Shown here in pieces: positions 7,592-15,468 of a DNA stretch of 47,671 nucleotides. Below the pieces are notes generated by a model. It searched no databases and was not told where the DNA came from. It was given only the letters and a program-made list of their open reading frames with translations. Location of the stretch: the NCBI GenBank assembly GCA_003246895.1, contig QKCL01000060.1, forward strand, positions 1-47,671, written 5' to 3'. Made by a program: the position numbers and the translations under genes. Within the stretch, counting starts at the first letter, position 1, and each line of letters begins with the position of its first letter. Origin of the DNA: Spirochaetota bacterium (GTDB lineage: Bacteria > Spirochaetota > UBA4802 > UBA5550).

Positions 7592-9829
7592 TCAGGACTG
7601 TTCCCCCGGTGAACTTCTGAAGTTGTTTGTATAGCTTCCTGTGGTACCGGCATAGACCTCCAGTTGTGTTTTAATTTTTTCCTTCAGGTCCGGTACATGG
7701 GAGATTATGCCGACAAGCCTTCCTGACTTCTGTATATCCATGAGACAGTCCATTGCACTGTCCAGAGATTCAGGGTCCAGTGTTCCGAATCCTTCATCAA
7801 TGAACATTGTGTCAAGCTGTACTCCTCCTGAATATTCCTGCACCACATCTGAGAGCCCCAGAGCCATGGAGAGGGAAGCCTTGAACGATTCTCCCCCCGA
7901 TAGTGTGTTGACGTGTCTGTAAAGGCCGGTGTATGAGTCTGAAACCTCAAGGTCAAGCCCCCCTGCTGACCTCCTGTCCTCAACCGTATCTGAACGCCTG
8001 AGCCTGTATCTTCCCGATGACATTCTGTGGAGCCTGGAATTGGCCGCGTTTATGATGTCATCCAGGAAGGCTGTGAGTATGTATCTCTCAAAGGAAAGTT
8101 TCATGCTGTTTCTGCCTTCTGCGACACGTGAAAGCCGCCCCATGGTATAGTACTCCTCTTCGAGGCTGCCTATTTCACTGTTTATGCCGCATATGGCATT
8201 TTCAATTTCACTGTTTTTGGAAAGCTCTCCGGCCAGATCTGAAAGCCTTGTGTTTTCTGCTTCATATCTGTCATCCAGGATTCTGATCTTTTCATCATGC
8301 GGTTCAATGGGTTCGGGCTCTGAAGAATTCATGGTCTTGGCCATTACATCAATCTGCGCAGTTACCCTGCTCAGGCTGTCTTCAAAATTTCTTATTTCCG
8401 CTTCCCTCTTTTCAATGACAGATGAGTCCATTTTTGAAGAATGATAGGAATCAAATCCTTCAAACCCTTCATTCACTATTGCATTCCTGAGTTCTGTTTT
8501 GCACTGGTCAAGCTCAAGTGACAACTTTTCTGCCTGTTCCTTTATGTGTCTGCTGTATGATGTGAGTTCAGTCATGATTCTGGCGCTTTCATTATACTGT
8601 GCTCTTGAATCATCGATTTCGGAAATTTTATTTTTCAGTGAAGTTTCCCTCAGTGAGAGTTTTTTTTCAATTTCAGTATCATTGAGAAAGTTTTCCGGAA
8701 GTTCATTTTCCGATTCATCAATGAGCGCGTCAAGTGCCTTCAGGTCACTGCTCAGCCTGTTGTCTTCCGCGGTTTTCTCCTTCAGACGGGCTTCGTATTC
8801 TTTTAAAAGGTTTTCTGATTCCCTGAGTTTCCCTTCGTTTTCTGAGAGGAGATTTATCGAATCAGCGGATTCAGCCTTTCTGGATTGCAGATTGTCAGCC
8901 TTTCTCTGTACTTCACTTCTGAGTTCCGGGAGTCCGGAAATGTCAAATGTATCAGTTCCGGCAAGGGTCATCAGTTCTGTTTCAAGTGACTTTTTGAGTT
9001 TCTCAAGTTCTATTATTTTACCTTCACATATTTTCAGGGTTCCGCTGGTTTCAAGTATGAGAGCTGTCTGCTTTTTATGTTCAGCTTCAAATGCTTTCAT
9101 GTCTCCTGCTTCAGCCGGGTCATGGGAATGACGGGCAGGAGATATGTGATCTTTTGAGCCGCATACAGGGCATGGTTTGCCCTCTTCGAGCATGGATGCA
9201 AGTTTTGCGGCCATGTCCATGGCGTTGAGGCTGTTTATTCTTTTTATTTTCTCCTCAATGCGGGAGAGACAGGATTCATGATTCTTTATTTCCTCCATGG
9301 CCCCGGCCCTTTCCTTTCCGGTATTTGCAATCTGAATATTCACATCCTCAATCTGGTCAATTCTGGAGAGTGTGTCTCTGAAATTTTTCAGTTCAGAATC
9401 AATAGCCGCAGCCTTTTCTTTCAGGGAACTCAGGTCCATGAGGCCTGCATTGAGCATCCGGATTGTACCGGCAAGTTCATCCCTGTTTCTTTCAAGCAAG
9501 AGCACTTCATTTTTAGTTTTTATGCAGTCCTTATGGAGGTCTGTTTTTTCTTTTAGCCTGTGGTTCAGTGTCCTGGCAATTTCGCAGTGACGTTTCATTT
9601 CGGAAATTTCATTACGTTCACGGTCCAGTTCTGACCTGTACTTTTCGGAATCGAGTTTCTTTATTGCACTTTCATTTTCTGCATGTTTTTTTTCATGATT
9701 TCTTATCTTTTCATCAATCTGTTCAAGTTCATTTTTGAGACTTCTGTTTCTTTCCTCCGCCGACCTGAACCTGTCCTCGACCGGTATTACCTTCGCTGCT
9801 GATTTTGCTCTCTTTGTCGCTTCTTTCAT
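7592..9829 (-). CDS. sbcC: Exonuclease SbcC, middle and C-terminal part (separated by a frameshift)
   Basis: This frame carries the zinc hook and the second half of the ATPase of SbcC, the Rad50-like partner of SbcD in double-strand-end and hairpin processing. Counted from the first ATG, the zinc hook is at about residues 220-223 (CPVC, then GSKDH), flanked by long coiled coils. The signature LSGGESFKASLSMAL, Walker B MFIDEGFGTLD and the D-loop lie near the end, all intact. The coiled coil reads on without a start codon upstream to about 9928, past the listed start, so this is the continuation of the gene at 9877-10719 after a one-base loss, not an independent gene. The residues at the join are in register as coiled coil. 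It follows sbcD. Confidence 0.85.
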   Translation of the reverse strand: MKEATKRAKSAAKVIPVEDRFRSAEERNRSLKNELEQIDEKIRNHEKKHAENESAIKKLDSEKYRSELDRERNEISEMKRHCEIARTLNHRLKEKTDLHKDCIKTKNEVLLLERNRDELAGTIRMLNAGLMDLSSLKEKAAAIDSELKNFRDTLSRIDQIEDVNIQIANTGKERAGAMEEIKNHESCLSRIEEKIKRINSLNAMDMAAKLASMLEEGKPCPVCGSKDHISPARHSHDPAEAGDMKAFEAEHKKQTALILETSGTLKICEGKIIELEKLKKSLETELMTLAGTDTFDISGLPELRSEVQRKADNLQSRKAESADSINLLSENEGKLRESENLLKEYEARLKEKTAEDNRLSSDLKALDALIDESENELPENFLNDTEIEKKLSLRETSLKNKISEIDDSRAQYNESARIMTELTSYSRHIKEQAEKLSLELDQCKTELRNAIVNEGFEGFDSYHSSKMDSSVIEKREAEIRNFEDSLSRVTAQIDVMAKTMNSSEPEPIEPHDEKIRILDDRYEAENTRLSDLAGELSKNSEIENAICGINSEIGSLEEEYYTMGRLSRVAEGRNSMKLSFERYILTAFLDDIINAANSRLHRMSSGRYRLRRSDTVEDRRSAGGLDLEVSDSYTGLYRHVNTLSGGESFKASLSMALGLSDVVQEYSGGVQLDTMFIDEGFGTLDPESLDSAMDCLMDIQKSGRLVGIISHVPDLKEKIKTQLEVYAGTTGSYTNNFRSSPGEQS

Positions 9830-9876
9830 CTGAGTTATTTCGCCGGTTCTGTTTCTGAGTTCCTTTTCTTTTTCTT

Positions 9877-10719
9877 TTAATTCTTTGAACTCGGCGATTC
9901 CTCCTTCTCTGCTGCCGCGGCCTTTCTTTCATTATCAATTGTTTTAAGGCTCTTCTTCAGTTCGGTCTGAATTTTTTTGTCTTCAGTTATTTTCTGCCTG
10001 AGAAGTTCAAGTACCCTTTCTGCATGGGGTGTGTCACTGTTTATTTCATCACCAAGTTCAGTGTTCTCCCTGGCGGTGATGCTTTTTATGTGTGTATTGC
10101 GGACAAGTATTCTTGAGTTTATGGAGGAGGTGAGGCTGTTCTCCCTCTCCTTCAAGGCCCACTGAATTCTGCTGAAAATTGCTGTGTTGAAGAGAGTCTT
10201 CAATATCTCCTCCCTGTCCTTTGAAGGAGCTGTAAGCAGTTCCTGAAAGCTCCCCTGAGGGATCATCATTATCTGCCTGAACTGCTGGGCATTGAGGCCG
10301 ATTAGTTCTGCAATCTCCTCATTGACCTTTTTTATCCCAACTATGGGTTTATCCCTGCCGGATATCACCAGTACAGCATTACCATTGTGGGAGGTGTACC
10401 CTTCGCCCTTTGCCTTCCTCTTCTCCTGTCTTGGGGACCGTTCAATATAATATTCTTTATCCCTGAGCTGAAACCTGAATGATACAGATGTCAGATCCTC
10501 TCCTGAGCTGTATCCGCTTTTCAGGGATTCTCCCGATCTAACATTGCCGCTTGTTTCTCCGTAGAGGGCATAGCATATTGCATCGAAAATGGTGGTTTTG
10601 CCTGCACCGGTCGGGCCTGTAATAAGAAAGAGCGAGTTATTCGCTATCTGAGTGAAGTTGATTTTTTCGGCTCCGCAGTATGGGCCGAATGCTGTCATTG
10701 TCAGTTCAAGGGGTTTCAT
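9877..10719 (-). CDS. sbcC: Exonuclease SbcC, N-terminal part (frameshifted before the coiled coil)
   Basis: A 280-residue N-terminal segment of SbcC with the Walker A motif (GPTGAGKTTIFDAI, residues 35-48) and the Q-loop region (MMIPQGSFQELLTAP). Full-length SbcC is about 1000 residues; this stops with SPSSKN-TAA at 9877. The downstream frame is open back to 9928, so the switch must occur between 9877 and 9928, and restoring one base would fuse both parts to about 1050 residues. An AAGGAGGA run lies at 9899-9906 inside this window. Its ATG overlaps the sbcD stop by one base (TAATG), indicating coupled translation. Sequencing error, a real mutation or recoding are all possible. Confidence 0.85.
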   Translation of the reverse strand: MKPLELTMTAFGPYCGAEKINFTQIANNSLFLITGPTGAGKTTIFDAICYALYGETSGNVRSGESLKSGYSSGEDLTSVSFRFQLRDKEYYIERSPRQEKRKAKGEGYTSHNGNAVLVISGRDKPIVGIKKVNEEIAELIGLNAQQFRQIMMIPQGSFQELLTAPSKDREEILKTLFNTAIFSRIQWALKERENSLTSSINSRILVRNTHIKSITARENTELGDEINSDTPHAERVLELLRQKITEDKKIQTELKKSLKTIDNERKAAAAEKEESPSSKN

Positions 10720-11879
10720 TATTCCTGCCTCATGGCGTTCATTGCTGCGCCGTATATTTCGCCTATAATGTTTTTGTCAGTCTCCTTCAGCGGATCATCC
10801 TCAACTGTGTTGTAAAACTTTTCAAAGAGGTCTGCCGGGTTCTGCCTGAAAATGGACGTCAGGTTCTTCTCTTCATTGTCCGATCGATTTTCTGAAGAGT
10901 TCCGGTCATACTCAAGGCTAAGAAGGTTCGGGTAGACCGATTTCAGGGTGGGGAAGGGGCTGAGTATTTCACCGGGGTCTGTGAGTATTGCCTTTATGTA
11001 GTCCTGGCTGTTGCCCATGGAATAGTTTTCCGGTTTCATGAGCTCCTTCATCTCCCCCCGGATTATTCTGAAATCCCTTTCCGGTTTGAGTTCAATTTTT
11101 TCAACTGACAGGTTCCGGTCAGTGAGGTTTATTTCAAGAAATCCCTTTCTGTGGTCCGCTTCTGAAAACGAGTATTTCATGATGGAACCGCTGTACCTTA
11201 TTCTGTCGGATCCTGCAGTCTGCGGCCCATGGAGGTGGCCCATTGCTGTATAGTCAAATTTTTCGAAGTGCCTGTGGCTGACTATGTCTGTGCCGCCTAT
11301 TGAGAAGGGCTTCTCCGAGTCGCTCTCTCTCATGTCTGATCCTGATGTGATGTATCCATGAGTGATGCATATGTTTCTGGCGGTTTTGTCAATGTCCATT
11401 GAGTCTATGATGCGCGCAAATGCGTCGTCAAATGTTCTGATTGTATCATCATTGAAATGACTGCGGACAATTTCCGGTTCAAGAAAGGGGATTGTATGAA
11501 AAAAGACCGGCCCATGTTCATCGTCAATTACAACGGGATTGTATATATCTTCGATCATGGTCGAGATATGGAGGCCCTGGCTCTTTAGAATGGAACTTCC
11601 GAACTTCAGCCTCTCGGGATTATCATGGTTTCCGGAAATCATGATAATCCTTGTGCCGTGTTCAATGAGTATTCCTGTTAGAACCGAGTCAAGAAGTTCA
11701 ACTGCATCCGTTGGAGGAATGGACCGGTCGTATACATCTCCTGCAATGATGAGAACGTCAGGTTTTGCTTCACCTATGTAATCACTGAATTTTTCAAGTA
11801 TATACTTCTGGTCATGGGTCATGTGTATTTTATGTACAAGTTTTCCTATGTGCCAGTCTGCGGTATGCAGTATTTTCAT
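10719..11879 (-). CDS. sbcD: Exonuclease SbcD (Mre11-like nuclease)
   Basis: The nuclease subunit of the SbcCD complex, a metal-dependent phosphoesterase with intact motifs in order: TADWHIG, GDVYDRS, GNHDNPERL, ITHGYI and MGHLHGP, typical of the calcineurin-like fold that binds two manganese ions. I prefer the ATG at 11879 (386 residues), with AGGTGA five bases upstream, over the GTG at 11888 that would put the start inside that ribosome binding site. It is the first gene of the sbcD-sbcC operon, with a one-base overlap into sbcC. SbcCD cuts DNA ends, hairpins and protein-blocked ends. If sbcC is truly broken, SbcD would lack its ATPase partner. Confidence 0.93.
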   Translation of the reverse strand: MKILHTADWHIGKLVHKIHMTHDQKYILEKFSDYIGEAKPDVLIIAGDVYDRSIPPTDAVELLDSVLTGILIEHGTRIIMISGNHDNPERLKFGSSILKSQGLHISTMIEDIYNPVVIDDEHGPVFFHTIPFLEPEIVRSHFNDDTIRTFDDAFARIIDSMDIDKTARNICITHGYITSGSDMRESDSEKPFSIGGTDIVSHRHFEKFDYTAMGHLHGPQTAGSDRIRYSGSIMKYSFSEADHRKGFLEINLTDRNLSVEKIELKPERDFRIIRGEMKELMKPENYSMGNSQDYIKAILTDPGEILSPFPTLKSVYPNLLSLEYDRNSSENRSDNEEKNLTSIFRQNPADLFEKFYNTVEDDPLKETDKNIIGEIYGAAMNAMRQE

Positions 11880-12096
11880 ATGTTTCACCTGTTTTCAATC
11901 TTGTAAAACGATTGGGAATTCCATTGCTTTAAAAAATTTTCCGGAATCAAAATGTCAAGATAAATTGGAGAGATATATGTTAGATCCGGTTAGAAAAGTT
12001 TTGTTAATTTAACATTCTGTTAACCTTAATGGTGCAAAATTGCTTGCCCCGGGTTTCTGTTTCAGTTAATTTGATATAAAGAGCAGGAGAATAGTT

Positions 12097-12405
12097 ATGA
12101 AAATTCCATTACGCCCCCTTGGCAAGGTTATACAGGTTGTCGAGGAGATGGGGCTTCAGGTAACCCATCAGTATGATGATATAGTCTTTGTTGAGCACAG
12201 TGCCTTCATGTTTAAATTCAGTGATGACGGCAATGCGGATCTGTATTTTAATGTTGATTGTCCCGCTGAGGATGCGGATAAAATATATAAGACAATTATG
12301 GATCTGGCTAAAAATAACAAGCTTGATGTAATCCGTAAAGGGACCTTTGAAATGAAACAGGTTGAAGGTGAGGAAAACATAGAAATAAAGTTCCATGATG
12401 AGTAG
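12097..12405 (+). CDS. Small conserved hypothetical protein
   Basis: A 102-residue cytosolic protein without signal or membrane segment; alternating strands and helices suggest a small alpha/beta fold. I do not recognise the family. AGGAGAA sits seven bases before the ATG, a good ribosome binding site. The next gene (12429, FeoC-like) begins 23 bases after its stop, so the two are probably one operon. The 200-base region upstream is shared with divergent sbcD. Function unknown. Confidence 0.75.
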   Translation: MKIPLRPLGKVIQVVEEMGLQVTHQYDDIVFVEHSAFMFKFSDDGNADLYFNVDCPAEDADKIYKTIMDLAKNNKLDVIRKGTFEMKQVEGEENIEIKFHDE

Positions 12406-12428
12406 GTGGAGCATACAGGAGCAGTGCC

Positions 12429-12713
12429 ATGGTATCTGTAAATACTGAGATAAAAGAAAAAATCAGGGGAATACTCGGCGGACTGAGAATGGCCACAATC
12501 GAGAAATTTTCAGAGAGCACCGGGGCAGATCTTGATGAAATAATAGCCTGTCTTCTGGAACTTGAGGCAGAAGATGTCATAAGGTTCGGGAAAAGCGGCA
12601 CCTCCTGCGGGGAGGGATGCGGCGACTGCGGCGCACCCTGTTCCGAAACAAAAGAGAGGAAACTGGTTGGGGCTACTATAGTAATTTCGAAGATAATGTC
12701 CCCCAGAAGTTAG
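12429..12713 (+). CDS. FeoC-like winged-helix protein with four-cysteine cluster
   Basis: A 94-residue protein: a winged-helix fold over residues 1-55 (ATIEKFSESTGADLDEIIAC, then LELEAEDVIRFG) followed by a glycine/cysteine-rich segment C60, C64, C67, C71 (SCGEGCGDCGAPC). This layout is typical of FeoC, a small regulator of the FeoB iron transporter whose cysteines can bind an iron-sulphur cluster. However, no feoA or feoB gene is in the window. The ribosome binding site AGGAG precedes ATG 12429. It follows a small hypothetical gene in an apparent operon. A FeoC-like iron or redox sensor is inferred; exact role unknown. Confidence 0.65.
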   Translation: MVSVNTEIKEKIRGILGGLRMATIEKFSESTGADLDEIIACLLELEAEDVIRFGKSGTSCGEGCGDCGAPCSETKERKLVGATIVISKIMSPRS

Positions 12714-12733
12714 TTATTATATTTGTGAACCTC

Positions 12734-12765
12734 CTCCCCCTGTGGGCAGTTTCCGGCAGGGGGAG
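12734..12765 (+). terminator. Weak hairpin after the FeoC-like gene
   Basis: A 9-base stem (CTCCCCCTG 12734-12742 with CAGGGGGAG 12757-12765) begins 20 bases after the stop codon. It has a long loop and is followed by TCTCTCC rather than a T run, so it is a probable but not strong terminator. Confidence 0.5.
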
Positions 12766-12837
12766 TCTCTCCTCCATGAATTCTTTTTAAAAAAGACGGC
12801 AACATAAAGGCGTTGAACCTGCCCATTCCATTTATCC

Positions 12838-12865
12838 TTGACATCTGAAATAACTGCTGTATAAA
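12838..12865 (+). promoter_or_regulatory. Strong sigma-70-type promoter for the gene at 12895
   Basis: TTGACA (12838-12843) and TATAAA (12860-12865) are 16 bases apart, giving a start of transcription near 12872 and a leader of about 23 bases before the ATG. It is the best promoter match in the window. Confidence 0.7.
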
Positions 12866-12894
12866 GTAATGATTTTCTTCCCAGGGGATATAAA

Positions 12895-13698
12895 ATGGCT
12901 TTAAACAGGAACGAGATTGATCATCTCATTGAAAAGATTCGTGACAGTTACCGGGATCTGGCAAAAAAATACAGTCCAAAGTGGTTTGACCTGGATAAGT
13001 TTAACGAGAGGTATATTCTAGCAATAAGAAGCGGAATGAATCTGGAGGGATTTATCCTTGCCGAGATATCAGGTTTTGAAAAACTCCGGGAAAAATATGA
13101 GAAGACGAAAAAAGCCAGGGATAATTCATTTTCGAAAAAGGTTGATCAGATAATTGATGAAAACATGGCCAGGATCAAAAAGTATCCCCAGATAATATTT
13201 CATCCTTCCTGTGGAGTTGAAATCGCCTATTTTTACGGTGCAATGAAGGAGTTTACATATTCATTTTATCCCATCCTCTGGTATCTCATACGTGATCATA
13301 ATACCAGAACTGAACTTGTTAATATTGAGGAGATGCTTGAGTATCATGCAATATCAGGTCCCCGTCAGTATCCCAAGAGGATTGAGGATCATATACTTGT
13401 TTTAAACAGGCCTGGAATAAGAGAGATTGATATTGAAAAAGACAGAAACAGTTACCTCAAGGAGTGCGCCTTTCTTCTGCATGATATAGTGAGAATATGT
13501 GACAGTGCCCTCGATACACCTGTTGAGGAATGGAATTATCCGGTAACTTTTGACAGGTTCCATATAGAAGAGAACCGGAAAAAGGCGGTTATAGATAACT
13601 TCAGGGATCTGACCGGGTATGGAGCCATTTTAAAGGTACATGACAAGTCCGATGCAATCATATCAGATTTCAGGCTCAGTGCCTTTAAAAGGTCGTGA
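12895..13698 (+). CDS. Uncharacterised cytosolic protein
   Basis: A 267-residue protein with no signal peptide or clear membrane helix, rich in charged helices at the start (about 1-105) and with a middle section containing HPSCGVEIAYFYGAMKEF and YPILWYLIRDHN. I do not recognise the family. A strong promoter and an AGGGG ribosome binding site (11 bases upstream) mark it as a well-expressed gene. Its last 36 bases overlap, antisense, the end of the REC-SpoIIE gene at 13663. The function is unknown; the genomic link with the phosphatase is only by position. Confidence 0.75.
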   Translation: MALNRNEIDHLIEKIRDSYRDLAKKYSPKWFDLDKFNERYILAIRSGMNLEGFILAEISGFEKLREKYEKTKKARDNSFSKKVDQIIDENMARIKKYPQIIFHPSCGVEIAYFYGAMKEFTYSFYPILWYLIRDHNTRTELVNIEEMLEYHAISGPRQYPKRIEDHILVLNRPGIREIDIEKDRNSYLKECAFLLHDIVRICDSALDTPVEEWNYPVTFDRFHIEENRKKAVIDNFRDLTGYGAILKVHDKSDAIISDFRLSAFKRS

Positions 13699-15324
13699 TT
13701 CCGGGCATCTTTTTATGCAGAGCATTGTTATGTCATCGTGCTGGGGCCTGTAGCCGTTGAATTCATAAAAATCACCAAGACATCCATGGACAATTTCAAG
13801 TGAATTGTTTTTCCCCCTGCCCATGAGGCTTGATTTCAGTCTTTTAAGTCCGAACATTTCATGAGAGTCCCGGGCGGATTCTTCTATTATACCATCTGTA
13901 TAGAGGAAAATATAATCTCCACGATTCATATTTATCAGGCTGTCCTTGTATTTTATATCATCGAACATTCCTATGACCGGATTTCTGCTTTGAAGTTCCC
14001 TGAATTCTTCACTTTTATTTTCCCACATGAGTGCGGCCGGATGGCCGGCGGAAAGAAAAATTACCTGACCTGTGTCTGTAAAAATGTGGAGTATCTGTGC
14101 TGTGCAGTAGTGGTGCAGTTCTGCAAGATCCTTTGACAGGCTGTTGTTTACAATAGTTGCAATTTCAGAAGGAGTCTTCCCCGGCCCTGAATGACTTCTG
14201 AACATTGTACGGATCTGGTTTCCGATATATGATGAGGCGATACCGTGTCCCGCAACGTCACAAAGAACGATCTGGTATATGTCATCATCAATGAAATATC
14301 CATCGAAGAAGTCCCCCGAAAGTTCAAGTGCCGGCATGAATGAATAGGCCATGTCAAATTCCTTTACCTGTTTGAAGTCAGGGAACAGGTTCAGTTCAAA
14401 CTTTCTTATAACTTCAATTTCTTTTTTGTAGTTATCATTCATGGTTTTTAATTCATTCTGGATGAATATGTTTCCGCTGAGAAGCTTTATGTAGTCAAGG
14501 TAGAGAAACATGATCTCCCTCTCACTCTGGCTGAAGGGCACTTCTTTCTGGAGAAGTGCATAACCGTATATGTTGTTGAATATTTTAAAAGTTATAAAAC
14601 AAATATGGATGTTCCTGTTTTTTTTTCTTATTCTCAGAAAGTTATAATCTTTTCCTGTGCTGTCCACCTGGTAGAGGTTTTTTCTGAGTTCCTTGAATGG
14701 TATTATTTCGTCATCTGACAGTTTGTTCTTGTTTGAAATGCTTAACGGCAGTCCCCGTCTGACCTTAATTATTTCTATATAACTCAGGTCTATCATATCC
14801 ATTAGAACTTCTGAACTGCGGAGAATGCTGTCCAGATCCTTCTGATTAAATAATTTTTTAACATAATTTCCAAGCTTGAAGAGCTGTACATTGTGGTCGA
14901 GCTGGTTCTGGTATGACTGCCTGAGATTGATTCTGGAATCAATAATGTTTTTAAGAATTCTAATCTTTGAGCTTAACTCATATGTGTTAAACGGTTTTCT
15001 CAGATAGTCATCTGCACCATTTGAATATGCCAGTTCAATTGTCTCATCATTAATCTGTCCGGTTAGAATTATTATAAATGCATCCCTGAATTCCAGTCTG
15101 TTTTTTATTTCCAGACACAGGTCTATACCGTTGCCATCTGGAAGGTTGATGTCAATGAGGAATATATCCGGTTTCACTGTGTTAATGATTCCGCTGAATT
15201 CCTCTATCGTCTGTGCAAGGTAAAGTTCATTGTCTTCGTTGAGTGCGCGTTTGATGAATTCTCTGACCAGCTTATCATCGTCAAGGGCTGCCACTTTGAG
15301 TTTTCTGTCTTTTACAGGCATCAT
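13663..15324 (-). CDS. Response regulator with SpoIIE-type serine phosphatase output
   Basis: A 553-residue cytosolic signalling protein. An N-terminal receiver domain (about residues 8-125) has the phospho-acceptor D58 (FLIDINLPDGNG), an acidic pocket DDD and K110. A middle region (about 150-300) may be GAF-like. The C-terminus is a PP2C/SpoIIE phosphatase with metal-binding motifs intact: LSGDFFDG, CDVAGHG, LYTDGI and DDIT. Such RsbU-like proteins dephosphorylate an anti-sigma-factor antagonist on receiving phosphate from a kinase, altering a stress or alternative sigma factor. No partner anti-sigma factor or antagonist is nearby. Its 3' end overlaps the plus-strand gene by 36 bases. The substrate is unknown. 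Confidence 0.92.
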   Translation of the reverse strand: MMPVKDRKLKVAALDDDKLVREFIKRALNEDNELYLAQTIEEFSGIINTVKPDIFLIDINLPDGNGIDLCLEIKNRLEFRDAFIIILTGQINDETIELAYSNGADDYLRKPFNTYELSSKIRILKNIIDSRINLRQSYQNQLDHNVQLFKLGNYVKKLFNQKDLDSILRSSEVLMDMIDLSYIEIIKVRRGLPLSISNKNKLSDDEIIPFKELRKNLYQVDSTGKDYNFLRIRKKNRNIHICFITFKIFNNIYGYALLQKEVPFSQSEREIMFLYLDYIKLLSGNIFIQNELKTMNDNYKKEIEVIRKFELNLFPDFKQVKEFDMAYSFMPALELSGDFFDGYFIDDDIYQIVLCDVAGHGIASSYIGNQIRTMFRSHSGPGKTPSEIATIVNNSLSKDLAELHHYCTAQILHIFTDTGQVIFLSAGHPAALMWENKSEEFRELQSRNPVIGMFDDIKYKDSLINMNRGDYIFLYTDGIIEESARDSHEMFGLKRLKSSLMGRGKNNSLEIVHGCLGDFYEFNGYRPQHDDITMLCIKRCPESRPFKGTEPEI

Positions 15325-15468
15325 AATGTATTAATTAAAATGTAAACCGGGATATTGTCAAATAATTTGATTCCGCTCTATTTTTTTTTGACTCTATAAA
15401 AAATACTTTCAAAAAGAGCTTATGTGCTGTTTATTTCTATTTCTATAAAAAAAATTACAGGGTACGTT

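Noticed and set aside
8499-9131. 210-codon serine-rich plus-strand ORF antisense to sbcC
   Set aside because: Ser/Phe-rich composition is typical of antisense to Glu/Lys-rich coiled coil; sbcC motifs are on the minus strand.
9877-9928. Programmed -1 frameshift in sbcC
   Set aside because: Not accepted as a feature: no X-XXY-YYZ slippery heptamer in frame, although a Shine-Dalgarno-like run is present. Left as an open finding.
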